Below are positions 1-5,172 of a stretch of 5,613 bases of DNA, piece after piece. Source of the DNA: Pseudomonadota bacterium. GTDB lineage: Bacteria > Pseudomonadota > Gammaproteobacteria > Burkholderiales > Burkholderiaceae_D. The stretch lies in contig JAFECY010000210.1 of the NCBI GenBank assembly GCA_018241865.1, forward strand, positions 1-5,613, in the 5' to 3' direction. The translations under genes and the position numbers were made by a program. Under the pieces are notes generated by a model. It was not told where the DNA came from and ran no database searches. It saw nothing but the letters and a program-made list of their open reading frames with translations. Position 1 is the first letter of the stretch, and each line of letters opens with the position of its first letter.

Positions 1-294
1 GAAATTGTTCATCTGGTTCATGTCGGCGAAATTGGTATGCGCGATGAATGCTGTTCCTATACAAAACAGTGCCAAAATTGCCGCCACCCAACGCGTCTTG
101 AATCCGACCAGCAAGGCCAAGCCGCCACCGAGCTCGATCAGGATGACCAGTGGCGTGATGATGGATGGCAGCGGTAGGCCGATTGAGGTGAAATAAGCTA
201 CCGTGCCGGAAAAGCCAATCAGCTTGCTCCAGCCGGTGATGATGAAGATGAGTGACATCAAAATGCGCGCCGCGATTGTCAGAGTCTTGTCCAT
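1..294 (-). CDS. DoxX family membrane protein (N-terminal part, cut by window start)
   Basis: Read on the minus strand from the ATG at 294, the frame is open for 98 codons to the window edge, so the C-terminus is missing; DoxX proteins are usually about 130-150 residues. The start is fixed by a strong GGAGG Shine-Dalgarno five bases upstream. The protein opens MDKTLTIAARILMSLIFIIT, a first membrane segment, followed by GWSKLIGF (the G-x-x-K-L block usual after DoxX helix 1). A second hydrophobic segment carries IELGGGLALLVGF, the E-L-G-G-G-x-x-L block of the family, and a third begins RWVAAILALFCIGTAFI. DoxX/YphA-type proteins are small four-helix inner-membrane proteins; some are linked to redox or thiol stress, but the substrate of this one cannot be told. 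It is transcribed divergently from the MORN-peptidase gene. Confidence 0.88.
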   Translation of the reverse strand, partial: MDKTLTIAARILMSLIFIITGWSKLIGFSGTVAYFTSIGLPLPSIITPLVILIELGGGLALLVGFKTRWVAAILALFCIGTAFIAHTNFADMNQMNNF

Positions 295-299
295 GTCTG

Positions 300-304
300 C
301 CTCC
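300..304 (-). promoter_or_regulatory. Shine-Dalgarno of the DoxX gene
   Basis: On the minus strand GGAGG lies five bases before the ATG at 294 (GGAGGCAGACATG). It is the strongest ribosome binding site in the window and decides the DoxX start. Confidence 0.8.
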
Positions 305-342
305 GTGAACGTGATGAAATCGGTTCACACAGCATAGTCCAA
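305..342 (-). promoter_or_regulatory. possible DoxX promoter with inverted-repeat operator
   Basis: GTGAAC (305-310) and GTTCAC (323-328) form a perfect 6-bp inverted repeat with a 12-base spacer, directly upstream of the DoxX ribosome binding site. On the minus strand a weak promoter fits over it: TTGGAC as -35 (plus 337-342), a 17-base spacer, and TTTCAT as -10 (plus 314-319). The -10 then sits between the two arms, as expected of a repressor operator. The -35 matches the consensus poorly (3 of 6), and the resulting 5' leader would be very short. The repeat is seen directly; its regulatory role is inference and no regulator is encoded here. Confidence 0.3.
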
Positions 343-369
343 TGACACAGGCCGCGCAATCGTGCCTTC

Positions 370-378
370 TGCTATCCT
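370..378 (+). promoter_or_regulatory. possible extended -10 promoter element for the MORN-peptidase gene
   Basis: TGCTATCCT matches the extended -10 form TG-n-TATnnT and lies about 52 bases upstream of the chosen ATG, giving a leader of roughly 45 bases. No good -35 is found 16-18 bases upstream; the nearest -35-like hexamer, ATGACA at 342-347, is too far away. If this is the promoter, the GTG at 362 cannot be the translation start. Confidence 0.25.
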
Positions 379-417
379 GCCGCAGACTATGCATTTTCGA
401 TGTTGCACTGAACAATC

Positions 418-422
418 AAGGA
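418..422 (+). promoter_or_regulatory. Shine-Dalgarno that decides the MORN-peptidase start
   Basis: AAGGA ends eight bases before the ATG at 431. The upstream in-frame GTG at 362 has no comparable site, so this favours the 431 start, which also places a signal peptide at the N-terminus. Confidence 0.6.
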
Positions 423-430
423 CTTCCGCA

Positions 431-2110
431 ATGAAAATCAATGGGCGCATGGCCCTATCCTGTGCCGGGCTGCTGCTGGCCGCAGCACTGACCACGCTGA
501 CGGCACGCGCTGTGGGATCGGCCGCGCCCGATGTCGTGTTGCCAGACGGCGGCCGCTATTACGGCGCGTTAGTCGATGGTCGCTTGCAAGGCAAGGGCCG
601 GCTCGAATGGGACAATGGCGAGCGTTACGAAGGCGGCTTCGACAAAGGCAGGATGTCCGGCGCGGGTCGCTACCAAGGCGCGACCGGCGACATCTACGAA
701 GGCAATTTCAAGGATGGTTTGTTCGACGGCAAGGGCAAGCTGATCGGGCGGAACGAACAGTACGCCGGCGATTTCAGCAAAGGTCAGTATGCCGGCTATG
801 GTGAATTGAAAATGGAAGGTGGCCGCAAATATCAAGGCCAGTTCGCCGCCAATCGCTATCAGGGCAAAGGTCGTTTCGAGAACGCCGACGGCGACGTGTA
901 CGAAGGCGAATTCGATCAAGGCGAATTCAGCGGCAGCGGCATATACAAAAGCCGCGACGGCGCGCAGCACGAAGGCGGCTTCCTCAAGTGGGTGCCGAAC
1001 GGCCCCGGCAAATACACCGATGCGCGCGGCAACGTGTATGCAGGCAGTTTCAGCAATGGCGAATTGAACGGCCCCGGCACGTGGCACGACAAAAAAGGCA
1101 ACCGCTACGAAGGCGGATTCAAGGGCTGGCGCTTCGCCGGTCAGGGCAACTATCACTACGCCAACGGCGACGAATACAAAGGCGGCTTCGCCAGCGGCCT
1201 GTTTGAAGGCGAGGGCGTATTCACCTACGCCAGTCCGCAAAAAGACGGCCGCAGCCGCGACAGCGGCAAGTGGCATCTCGGCTCGCTCGACGGCAAGACC
1301 AAGGCAAACCAGACGCCGGCCAATGTCGAAACAGCGCTCTACAATCAGCGCGCTCTGCTCGACAAAGCCTATGCCGCACTGCTGCCGCGCGAAGCCGGCC
1401 GCATCAACATGTATTTGCTGGCGGTCGGCGGCGACGGTTCGCAAGAAGTGTTCCGCCGCGAGACAGAATTCGTCCGCAAACAATTCGACCGCGACTACGG
1501 CACCCAAGGCCGCTCGATGATCCTGACCAACAGCCGCAACACCGTCAACGACTACCCGATGGCGACGCTCACCAGCATCCGCGAAAGCCTGAAAACCATC
1601 GCCGCCCGCATGGACAAGGAACAGGACATCCTGTTCCTCTACCTCACCAGCCACGGCTCGAAGACCCATGAGTTTTCCATCGGCCAGAATGGTATGGATC
1701 TGCCGAACCTGCCCGCCGCCGAACTAGGCAAGCTGCTCAAGGAAAGCGGCATCCGCTGGAAGGTCGTGGTGGTCTCGGCCTGCTACTCCGGCGGCTTCAT
1801 CGCGCCGCTGAAAGACGAACGCACCCTAATCATCACGGCAGCCCGCGCCGACCGCACCTCCTTCGGCTGCGCCGATGAAAACGACTTCACCTACTTCGGC
1901 CGCGCCTTCTTCAAGGAATCGCTGCCGGGCGCGAAGTCCTTCGACGACGCTTTCGCCAACGCGCGGGTGCTGGTGTCGAAGTGGGAAAAGGAAGAAGGCG
2001 AGGAACTGCAATCGGAGCCGCAGATCGCCAGCCCGAAAGCGATCCGGGATTATTTGCAGCGCTGGTGGGCGCAGGTAAAAGGTACGGAAGCCGCTGCGGC
2101 GGGGAAATGA
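431..2110 (+). CDS. exported MORN-repeat protein with C-terminal C13-family (legumain/caspase-like) cysteine peptidase domain
   Basis: The product has 559 residues from the ATG at 431. Residues 1 to about 30 form a Sec signal peptide: Lys/Arg near the start, a hydrophobic core LLLAAAL, then small residues for cleavage around TARA or VGSA, so the protein is probably periplasmic or secreted. Residues 43 to about 267 are ten tandem MORN repeats of Y-x-G-x-F type, starting at 43, 66, 89, 111, 134, 157, 180, 203, 226 and 249; the period is 23 except one of 22, and repeat seven begins with His. A linker leads to a caspase-fold domain (about 325-545): MYLLAVGGDG, then LYLTSHGS with putative catalytic His408, then VVVVSACYSGGF with putative catalytic Cys451. 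This His-Gly and Ala-Cys pair after beta strands is the clan CD signature, and overall it fits peptidase C13. Both dyad residues are present, so activity is plausible. Substrate is unknown. MORN repeats elsewhere bind membranes or proteins. livH follows by 33 bases. Confidence 0.88.
   Translation: MKINGRMALSCAGLLLAAALTTLTARAVGSAAPDVVLPDGGRYYGALVDGRLQGKGRLEWDNGERYEGGFDKGRMSGAGRYQGATGDIYEGNFKDGLFDGKGKLIGRNEQYAGDFSKGQYAGYGELKMEGGRKYQGQFAANRYQGKGRFENADGDVYEGEFDQGEFSGSGIYKSRDGAQHEGGFLKWVPNGPGKYTDARGNVYAGSFSNGELNGPGTWHDKKGNRYEGGFKGWRFAGQGNYHYANGDEYKGGFASGLFEGEGVFTYASPQKDGRSRDSGKWHLGSLDGKTKANQTPANVETALYNQRALLDKAYAALLPREAGRINMYLLAVGGDGSQEVFRRETEFVRKQFDRDYGTQGRSMILTNSRNTVNDYPMATLTSIRESLKTIAARMDKEQDILFLYLTSHGSKTHEFSIGQNGMDLPNLPAAELGKLLKESGIRWKVVVVSACYSGGFIAPLKDERTLIITAARADRTSFGCADENDFTYFGRAFFKESLPGAKSFDDAFANARVLVSKWEKEEGEELQSEPQIASPKAIRDYLQRWWAQVKGTEAAAAGK
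554..1234 (+). repeat. ten in-frame MORN repeats (69-base period)
   Basis: This segment encodes about residues 42-268 of the peptidase. The repeat is visible in DNA as recurring codons for (Y/H)-x-G-x-(F/L) every 69 bases, once 66, with G-x-G near the middle of each unit. Copies differ at the nucleotide level, so this is an old protein repeat rather than a recent tandem duplication. Confidence 0.85.
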
Positions 2111-2143
2111 AAATTTGATCAACCGTTGCGATTTGGTGAAAGC

Positions 2144-3187
2144 ATGATTTCCTCAATTGAACCTCGTGTCGAGAATTCCCGTGATGCCGATGAACAGCCA
2201 GTAAAGGTGAAAACGTCGATTGACTGGCCGCCTTTACTGCTGATGCCGATACTGGCGCTGGTTTGCCTGCTTCTGATCGGTGCCGTCGATACTTGGCTCA
2301 TGCTGACGGTGAATGGACTGGCAATGGGGATGATAATTTTCATCATTGCATCCGGCTTGACCCTGATTTTCGGATTGATGGATGTGTTCAATTTCGGACA
2401 CGGCGCATTCATCGCCATCGGCGCATACATTGCCTATACCGTACTCGGATATTTTCCCGATTGGGTCGCCGCCGATGATCTTGCCCGAAATCTCGCGGTA
2501 GTCGCTGCGGCGACGCTGGCCGCCGTTTTGATTACAGGCATACTCGGCTGGGTATTCGAGCGCGTACTGATACGTAAGGTCTATGGCCAACCCCTTGCGC
2601 AAATTCTTATCACGATGGGTGGCATGATCGTTTGCGAAGAATTGATCAAGGCAGTTTGGGATGCGAAGCTCAAAACTTTTTTACTGCCGACGACATTGCG
2701 AGGCTCCATCATGCTCGCCGGTGCCGCGATTGAAAAATATCGCATCTTCGCCGTCGTCATTGGCCTGATAGTTTTTGTCGGGATGATGCTCGTATTGAAC
2801 CGTACCAAGTTGGGGTTATTGATACGTGCCGGCGTGCAGGACAGGGAAATGGTGGAATGTTTCGGTTATCCCGTCAAATCGCTGTTTGTCGGCGTATTCG
2901 TCGGTGGCTCGGCGCTCGCGGGGCTGGGCGGCGTGATGTGGGTGCTGTATCAGCAGTTGCTGTATCCGCAAATGGGATCAAGCGTCAACATCCTGATTTT
3001 CATCGTCATCATGATCGGTGGCCTCGGCTCCATCGGCGGTTCATTTTTGGGCGCGATGCTGGTCAGTCTGCTCGCCAACTACATCGTCTTCCTATCCCCC
3101 AAGGTGGCGCTCGTTTCCAATATCTTGTTGATGGTCGTGATCTTTGTTTGGCGTCCGCACGGACTTTATAAAGTGACGAGTCGATGA
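2144..3187 (+). CDS. livH: branched-chain amino acid-type ABC transporter permease (LivH family), without LivM partner here
   Basis: An inner-membrane permease of 347 residues from the ATG at 2144, preceded by a modest GGTGA site. A TTG at 2126 would add six residues but has no ribosome site. After a polar N-terminus of about 28 residues come repeated hydrophobic helices. LivH hallmarks are NGLAMGMIIFIIASGLTLIFG followed by DVFNFGHGAFIAIGAY, the cytoplasmic LLIRAGVQDREMVECFGYPV loop that contacts the ATPase, GGLGSIGGSFLGA, and the terminal RPHGL. Family members normally pair with LivM, two ATPases (LivG, LivF) and a periplasmic binding protein to import branched-chain amino acids, or urea or amides in relatives. 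None of these is in the window, so substrate and function are open; it may borrow partners encoded elsewhere or be a leftover. A sampled row of this gene (2641-2700, about 45% GC) is clearly more AT-rich than one in the peptidase gene (1741-1800, about 65%). Confidence 0.85.
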   Translation: MISSIEPRVENSRDADEQPVKVKTSIDWPPLLLMPILALVCLLLIGAVDTWLMLTVNGLAMGMIIFIIASGLTLIFGLMDVFNFGHGAFIAIGAYIAYTVLGYFPDWVAADDLARNLAVVAAATLAAVLITGILGWVFERVLIRKVYGQPLAQILITMGGMIVCEELIKAVWDAKLKTFLLPTTLRGSIMLAGAAIEKYRIFAVVIGLIVFVGMMLVLNRTKLGLLIRAGVQDREMVECFGYPVKSLFVGVFVGGSALAGLGGVMWVLYQQLLYPQMGSSVNILIFIVIMIGGLGSIGGSFLGAMLVSLLANYIVFLSPKVALVSNILLMVVIFVWRPHGLYKVTSR

Positions 3188-3219
3188 TGGGCTTCGATGT
3201 TCCATCAATCCGCCGGTAA
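3184..3219 (+). pseudogene. 12-codon ORF overlapping the livH stop (possible livM start remnant)
   Basis: ATGA at 3184-3187 combines the livH stop with a new ATG in another frame, the coupling typical of livH-livM junctions. The new frame reads MMGFDVPSIRR and stops at 3217-3219. No LivM-like membrane sequence follows. It may be the start of a lost livM, or a chance overlap. The peptide is too short to identify. Confidence 0.25.
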
Positions 3220-3273
3220 ATCGAACAGCAGCACTTCAGCGTCCTGACTCGGTATGTCTGCGAAGCGATATTG
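3205..3273 (-). pseudogene. pirin-like C-terminal fragment
   Basis: On the minus strand 22 codons end at a TGA (plus 3205-3207) and read QYRFADIPSQDAEVLLFDLP plus two further residues. The A-E-V-L-L-F-D-L ending resembles the extreme C-terminus of pirin-family cupin proteins, as recalled from the family. An in-frame TAA lies directly upstream (plus 3274-3276), and the space to folE2 is too small for the remaining 200 or more residues, so only a remnant is present. The reading frame is seen directly; the family assignment rests on a short match and is tentative. Confidence 0.42.
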
Positions 3274-3334
3274 TTACGATAAATTTTTCATGCTCGGGAA
3301 CGCCCCCGCCCCCGCCTTCATCTAATGTCATGAG

Positions 3335-3356
3335 CTCCCCGAAAAAAGGGAGTTTT
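3335..3356 (+). terminator. weak rho-independent terminator-like hairpin upstream of folE2
   Basis: CTCCC (3335-3339) pairs with GGGAG (3348-3352) around an A-rich loop, followed by TTTT. The stem is short and the T run has only four bases before C residues. It could end transcripts from the livH side, or sit in the folE2 leader if the promoter is upstream of it. Confidence 0.35.
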
Positions 3357-3389
3357 CCCCAGTGTCGAACCAGCCCGGTTCCCTCATTC

Positions 3390-3394
3390 AAGGA
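3390..3394 (+). promoter_or_regulatory. Shine-Dalgarno of folE2
   Basis: AAGGA lies five bases upstream of the ATG at 3400 and supports that start over other in-frame Met codons such as Met66. Confidence 0.7.
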
Positions 3395-3399
3395 TAAAC

Positions 3400-4209
3400 A
3401 TGAACGCGCGCGACAAGGTTTTTTCTCTCCCCGATATTCAGTCCCAGACCGACCGGCGCGAGCTACGCATCGACGCAGTCGGCGTCAAGGATGTGCGCTA
3501 TCCATTGACGATCCGCTCGGCTGGCCGTGACGTGCCGGTGGTCGCCACGCTGTCGCTGACGGTGGGTTTGCCGGCGGCGGTGAAGGGTACGCACATGTCG
3601 CGCTTCGTCGAATTGCTGGAGGCGCAGCAGTCGCGGTCGCTGGATCAGGCCGGCTTCAAGGCCATGCTGTTCGACATGCTGGATCGGCTGGATGCCGACA
3701 GCGGCGCAATCGAGATGCGCTTCACTTATTTCGCGCAAAAGACCGCGCCGGTTTCCGGTGTGAGCAGTCTGCTCGATTACGAAGTGTGCTGGCGCGGCAG
3801 CGTCGCTGCCGGCGGCGCGTATGCTTTTCACATGCGGGTGCTGGTGCCGGCTACCAGTTTGTGTCCCTGCTCGAAGGATATTTCCGACTATGGCGCGCAC
3901 AATCAGCGTTCGCACATAGTCATCGACGCCGAGCTGGCGGGCGAATTGGATATCGCGGCGCTGATTGCCATCGCCGAGCGGAGCGCGTCCTGCGAAGTGT
4001 ATGGCTTGCTCAAGCGCGCTGATGAGAAGTTTGTTACCGAGCGCGCCTACGACAATCCGAAATTCGTCGAGGATTTGGTGCGCGATGTGGCGCTGGGTCT
4101 GCAGCGTGAACCGCTGGTGAAGGGGTATGTGGTCGAGGCGGAGAATTTTGAATCGATCCACAATCATTCGGCTTTTGCGCGCATCGTGAGTGATGGGGCG
4201 CAGCGGTAA
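3400..4209 (+). CDS. folE2: GTP cyclohydrolase FolE2 (type IB)
   Basis: A cytoplasmic enzyme of 269 residues, the usual length for FolE2. It converts GTP to 7,8-dihydroneopterin triphosphate and formate, the first step of tetrahydrofolate synthesis and, in many bacteria, of queuosine precursors. Family blocks seen in order are VGVKDVRYP (28-36), [12 protein letters not shown] (62-73), [14 protein letters not shown] (149-162) followed by YGAHNQRSH (164-172), CEVYGLLKR (198-206), [12 protein letters not shown] (218-229) and [13 protein letters not shown] (248-260). Cys155, His167 and Glu209 have the spacing of the metal ligands reported for Neisseria FolE2 (Cys147, His159, Glu201, from memory), so the active site looks intact. 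In bacteria that also have zinc-dependent FolE, folE2 is often Zur-controlled; whether that applies here is unknown. It is followed by a palindrome-bearing gap and a flavin reductase with no obvious folate role. Confidence 0.96.
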   Translation: MNARDKVFSLPDIQSQTDRRELRIDAVGVKDVRYPLTIRSAGRDVPVVATLSLTVGLPAAVKGTHMSRFVELLEAQQSRSLDQAGFKAMLFDMLDRLDADSGAIEMRFTYFAQKTAPVSGVSSLLDYEVCWRGSVAAGGAYAFHMRVLVPATSLCPCSKDISDYGAHNQRSHIVIDAELAGELDIAALIAIAERSASCEVYGLLKRADEKFVTERAYDNPKFVEDLVRDVALGLQREPLVKGYVVEAENFESIHNHSAFARIVSDGAQR

Positions 4210-4217
4210 GGCCGCTG
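4201..4217. repeat. small hairpin across the folE2 stop codon
   Basis: CAGCGG (4201-4206) and CCGCTG (4212-4217) form a 6-bp stem with the TAA stop in the 5-base loop. No T run follows, so it is not a classical terminator on its own; it could protect or modulate the transcript end. Confidence 0.35.
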
Positions 4218-4224
4218 GATTGAC

Positions 4225-4294
4225 GCCCCCTCATCCCCGACCCTTCTCCCGCGAGGGGAGAAGGGAGGAAACCACCTCTTGCCGGAGAGTGAGA
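4225..4294. repeat. REP-like palindromic element between folE2 and the reductase gene
   Basis: CCCTTCTCCC (4241-4250) and GGGAGAAGGG (4256-4265) form a perfect 10-bp stem with a 5-base loop GCGAG. It is preceded by CGCCCCCTCATCCCCGA, a flank style I recall from dispersed REP-type repeats in proteobacterial genomes. A looser partner follows, where CCTCT (4276-4280) can pair with AGAGG near 4293-4297. No T run is present, so it is not an intrinsic terminator. The palindrome is seen directly; that it is a multi-copy family member is inferred. Confidence 0.6.
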
Positions 4295-4335
4295 GAGGAA
4301 TCGACGGTGAGGATGGCGGGCATCAGCAATTTTTC

Positions 4336-4340
4336 GGGAG
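4336..4340 (+). promoter_or_regulatory. Shine-Dalgarno of the reductase gene
   Basis: GGGAG is six bases upstream of the ATG at 4347. An out-of-frame ATG at 4342 lies closer but gives only nine codons before a stop, so 4347 is preferred. Confidence 0.6.
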
Positions 4341-4346
4341 CATGAC

Positions 4347-5069
4347 ATGGCGAATCAGCAGATACGATTGAAGCACAGCGACGCAGTGGCCGACGGCACG
4401 ATGGCCTTTCATTTTCACAAGCCGGCGGGCTTTACGTTCAAACCGGGGCAGGCGGTCGATCTGGTGTTGACCGATCCGGCCAACCCGCAAGATGAAGGAT
4501 TGCGGCATGCGTTTTCCATCGTCAGCGCGCCCTTCGAGGATGAGCTGGTGTTTGCCACGCGCATGCGCGACAGTGCATACAAGCGTATTTTGCGTGCGTT
4601 GCCGGCGGGAGCGACGGCTGCCGTCGATGGTCCGTTCGGTTCGCTCACGCTGCACAAGGATCGGGCGCGGCCAGCAGTGTTCATCGCCGGCGGTATCGGC
4701 ATCACGCCCTTCATGAGTATCGTGCGGCAGGCGGCGCGGGATCGACTGCCGCAGCAATTGCTGTTGCTGTATTCAAATCGCCGACCGGAGGACGCGGCGT
4801 TTTTGGATGAATTACAGACGCTGGAAAAACAGTACGACAACTTTCATTTGGCTGCGACTATGACCGAGATGGACAAGTCGAATCGGCAGTGGCAAGGGGA
4901 AACCGCGTTGCTCGATGCGACGTTCATCCAGCGCGCCTGTCTTGCGCTAACGGCACCGATTTATTATTTGGCGGGACCGCCCGGCATGGTGACGGCGATG
5001 CGCCAGACTTTGAATGGCTTAGGCGTGGATGATGACGATATTCGCAGCGAGGATTTTTACGGGTATTGA
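4347..5069 (+). CDS. FAD/NAD(P)-binding ferredoxin-reductase-like oxidoreductase
   Basis: A 240-residue single-chain flavoprotein of the ferredoxin-NADP reductase superfamily. Residues 1 to about 103 form the FAD-binding barrel, with FKPGQAVDLVL (31-41) and R53-HAFS-IVS (53-60), the R-x-(Y/F)-(S/T) FAD motif with Phe in the aromatic place. GPFGSL (95-100) marks the domain joint. Residues from about 109 form the NAD(P)-binding domain, with VFIAGGIGITPFMSIV (111-126), LLYSNRRPEDAAFLDEL (140-156), and YLAGPPGMV (207-215). It ends EDFYGY, the usual E-x-F/Y-x-G-Y end of this group. Only one cysteine is present (Cys198), so there is no fused 2Fe-2S ferredoxin domain, and the protein must pass electrons to a separate partner, not visible here. 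It is probably cytoplasmic. The exact acceptor cannot be assigned. It lies 137 bases after folE2 and converges on sodB. Confidence 0.9.
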   Translation: MANQQIRLKHSDAVADGTMAFHFHKPAGFTFKPGQAVDLVLTDPANPQDEGLRHAFSIVSAPFEDELVFATRMRDSAYKRILRALPAGATAAVDGPFGSLTLHKDRARPAVFIAGGIGITPFMSIVRQAARDRLPQQLLLLYSNRRPEDAAFLDELQTLEKQYDNFHLAATMTEMDKSNRQWQGETALLDATFIQRACLALTAPIYYLAGPPGMVTAMRQTLNGLGVDDDDIRSEDFYGY

Positions 5070-5072
5070 ATA

Positions 5073-5091
5073 CGTTTGCCGCATGCAAACG
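5073..5091. repeat. AT/GC hairpin just after the reductase gene
   Basis: CGTTTGC (5073-5079) and GCAAACG (5085-5091) form a perfect 7-bp stem with the 5-base loop CGCAT, starting four bases after the stop. No T run follows it directly. It precedes the main terminator and may be an accessory transcript-end structure. Confidence 0.4.
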
Positions 5092-5114
5092 CAAATGCAA
5101 ATGTAAATGTAAAA
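5085..5114 (+). repeat. five-copy degenerate hexamer repeat
   Basis: GCAAAC, GCAAAT, GCAAAT, GTAAAT and GTAAAA follow each other without gaps. The copies decay progressively into the A run of the terminator, consistent with slippage. The first copy is also the right arm of the hairpin at 5073-5091. Confidence 0.6.
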
Positions 5115-5139
5115 AGCCCGCATCATGCGGGCTTTTTTT
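5111..5139. terminator. strong bidirectional intrinsic terminator between the reductase gene and sodB
   Basis: AAAAAGCCCGCAT (5111-5123) is perfectly complementary to ATGCGGGCTTTTT (5125-5137), with two more T bases after. The GC core is GCCCGC/GCGGGC around the loop ATCAT. On plus it ends in seven T; on minus the A run gives a T tail of five, so it can serve both converging genes, the reductase from the left and sodB from the right. Confidence 0.9.
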
Positions 5140-5172
5140 GCTGCGACTTTCGTTTCAGCCGGATCAAGCTGT

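Larger units (their letters stand above)
3188..3399. other. 212-base intergenic region between livH and folE2
   Basis: No full gene is visible. In order it holds a short ORF overlapping the livH stop, a minus-strand pirin-like C-terminal scrap (3205-3273), an AT-rich stretch (3267-3290), a C-rich run with CGCCCC-type repeats (3301-3316), a possible -10 TCTAAT (3321-3326) without a good -35, a hairpin with a short T run (3335-3356), and the folE2 ribosome site. The mixture of composition and gene scraps suggests a rearranged junction. Confidence 0.6.

Noticed and set aside
1..196. Plus-strand 63-codon open frame at the window start
   Set aside because: It is antisense to the DoxX gene, which has clear membrane segments, family motifs and a strong ribosome site.
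362..430. GTG start 23 codons upstream for the MORN-peptidase
   Set aside because: There is no ribosome site, the extension would bury the signal peptide, and it overlaps a possible -10. The ATG at 431 has AAGGA at good spacing.
443..466. Cys11 of the MORN-peptidase as a lipoprotein lipobox
   Set aside because: The cysteine comes before the hydrophobic core rather than after it, and the -3 residue is Ala instead of Leu, Val or Ile.
554..1234. CRISPR-like or recent tandem DNA repeat
   Set aside because: The 69-base period is conserved at protein level with diverged codons and no spacer structure; it is a coding MORN array.
569..1669. 366-codon open frame on the minus strand opposite the MORN-peptidase gene
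   Set aside because: It is antisense to a clearly coding gene, and its repetitive composition mirrors the MORN repeats. It is a shadow of GC-rich repeated codons with no recognisable domain.
2126..2143. TTG start six codons upstream for livH
   Set aside because: No ribosome site precedes the TTG, whereas the ATG at 2144 has GGTGA upstream.
3463..4167. 234-codon open frame on the minus strand opposite folE2
   Set aside because: It lies wholly inside the well-supported folE2 gene, is rich in His, Arg and Gln as shadow frames are, and matches no family I recognise.
4241..4265. Intrinsic terminator for folE2
   Set aside because: The stem is strong but is followed by AGGAAACC and not a T run, so it fits a REP-like palindrome better.
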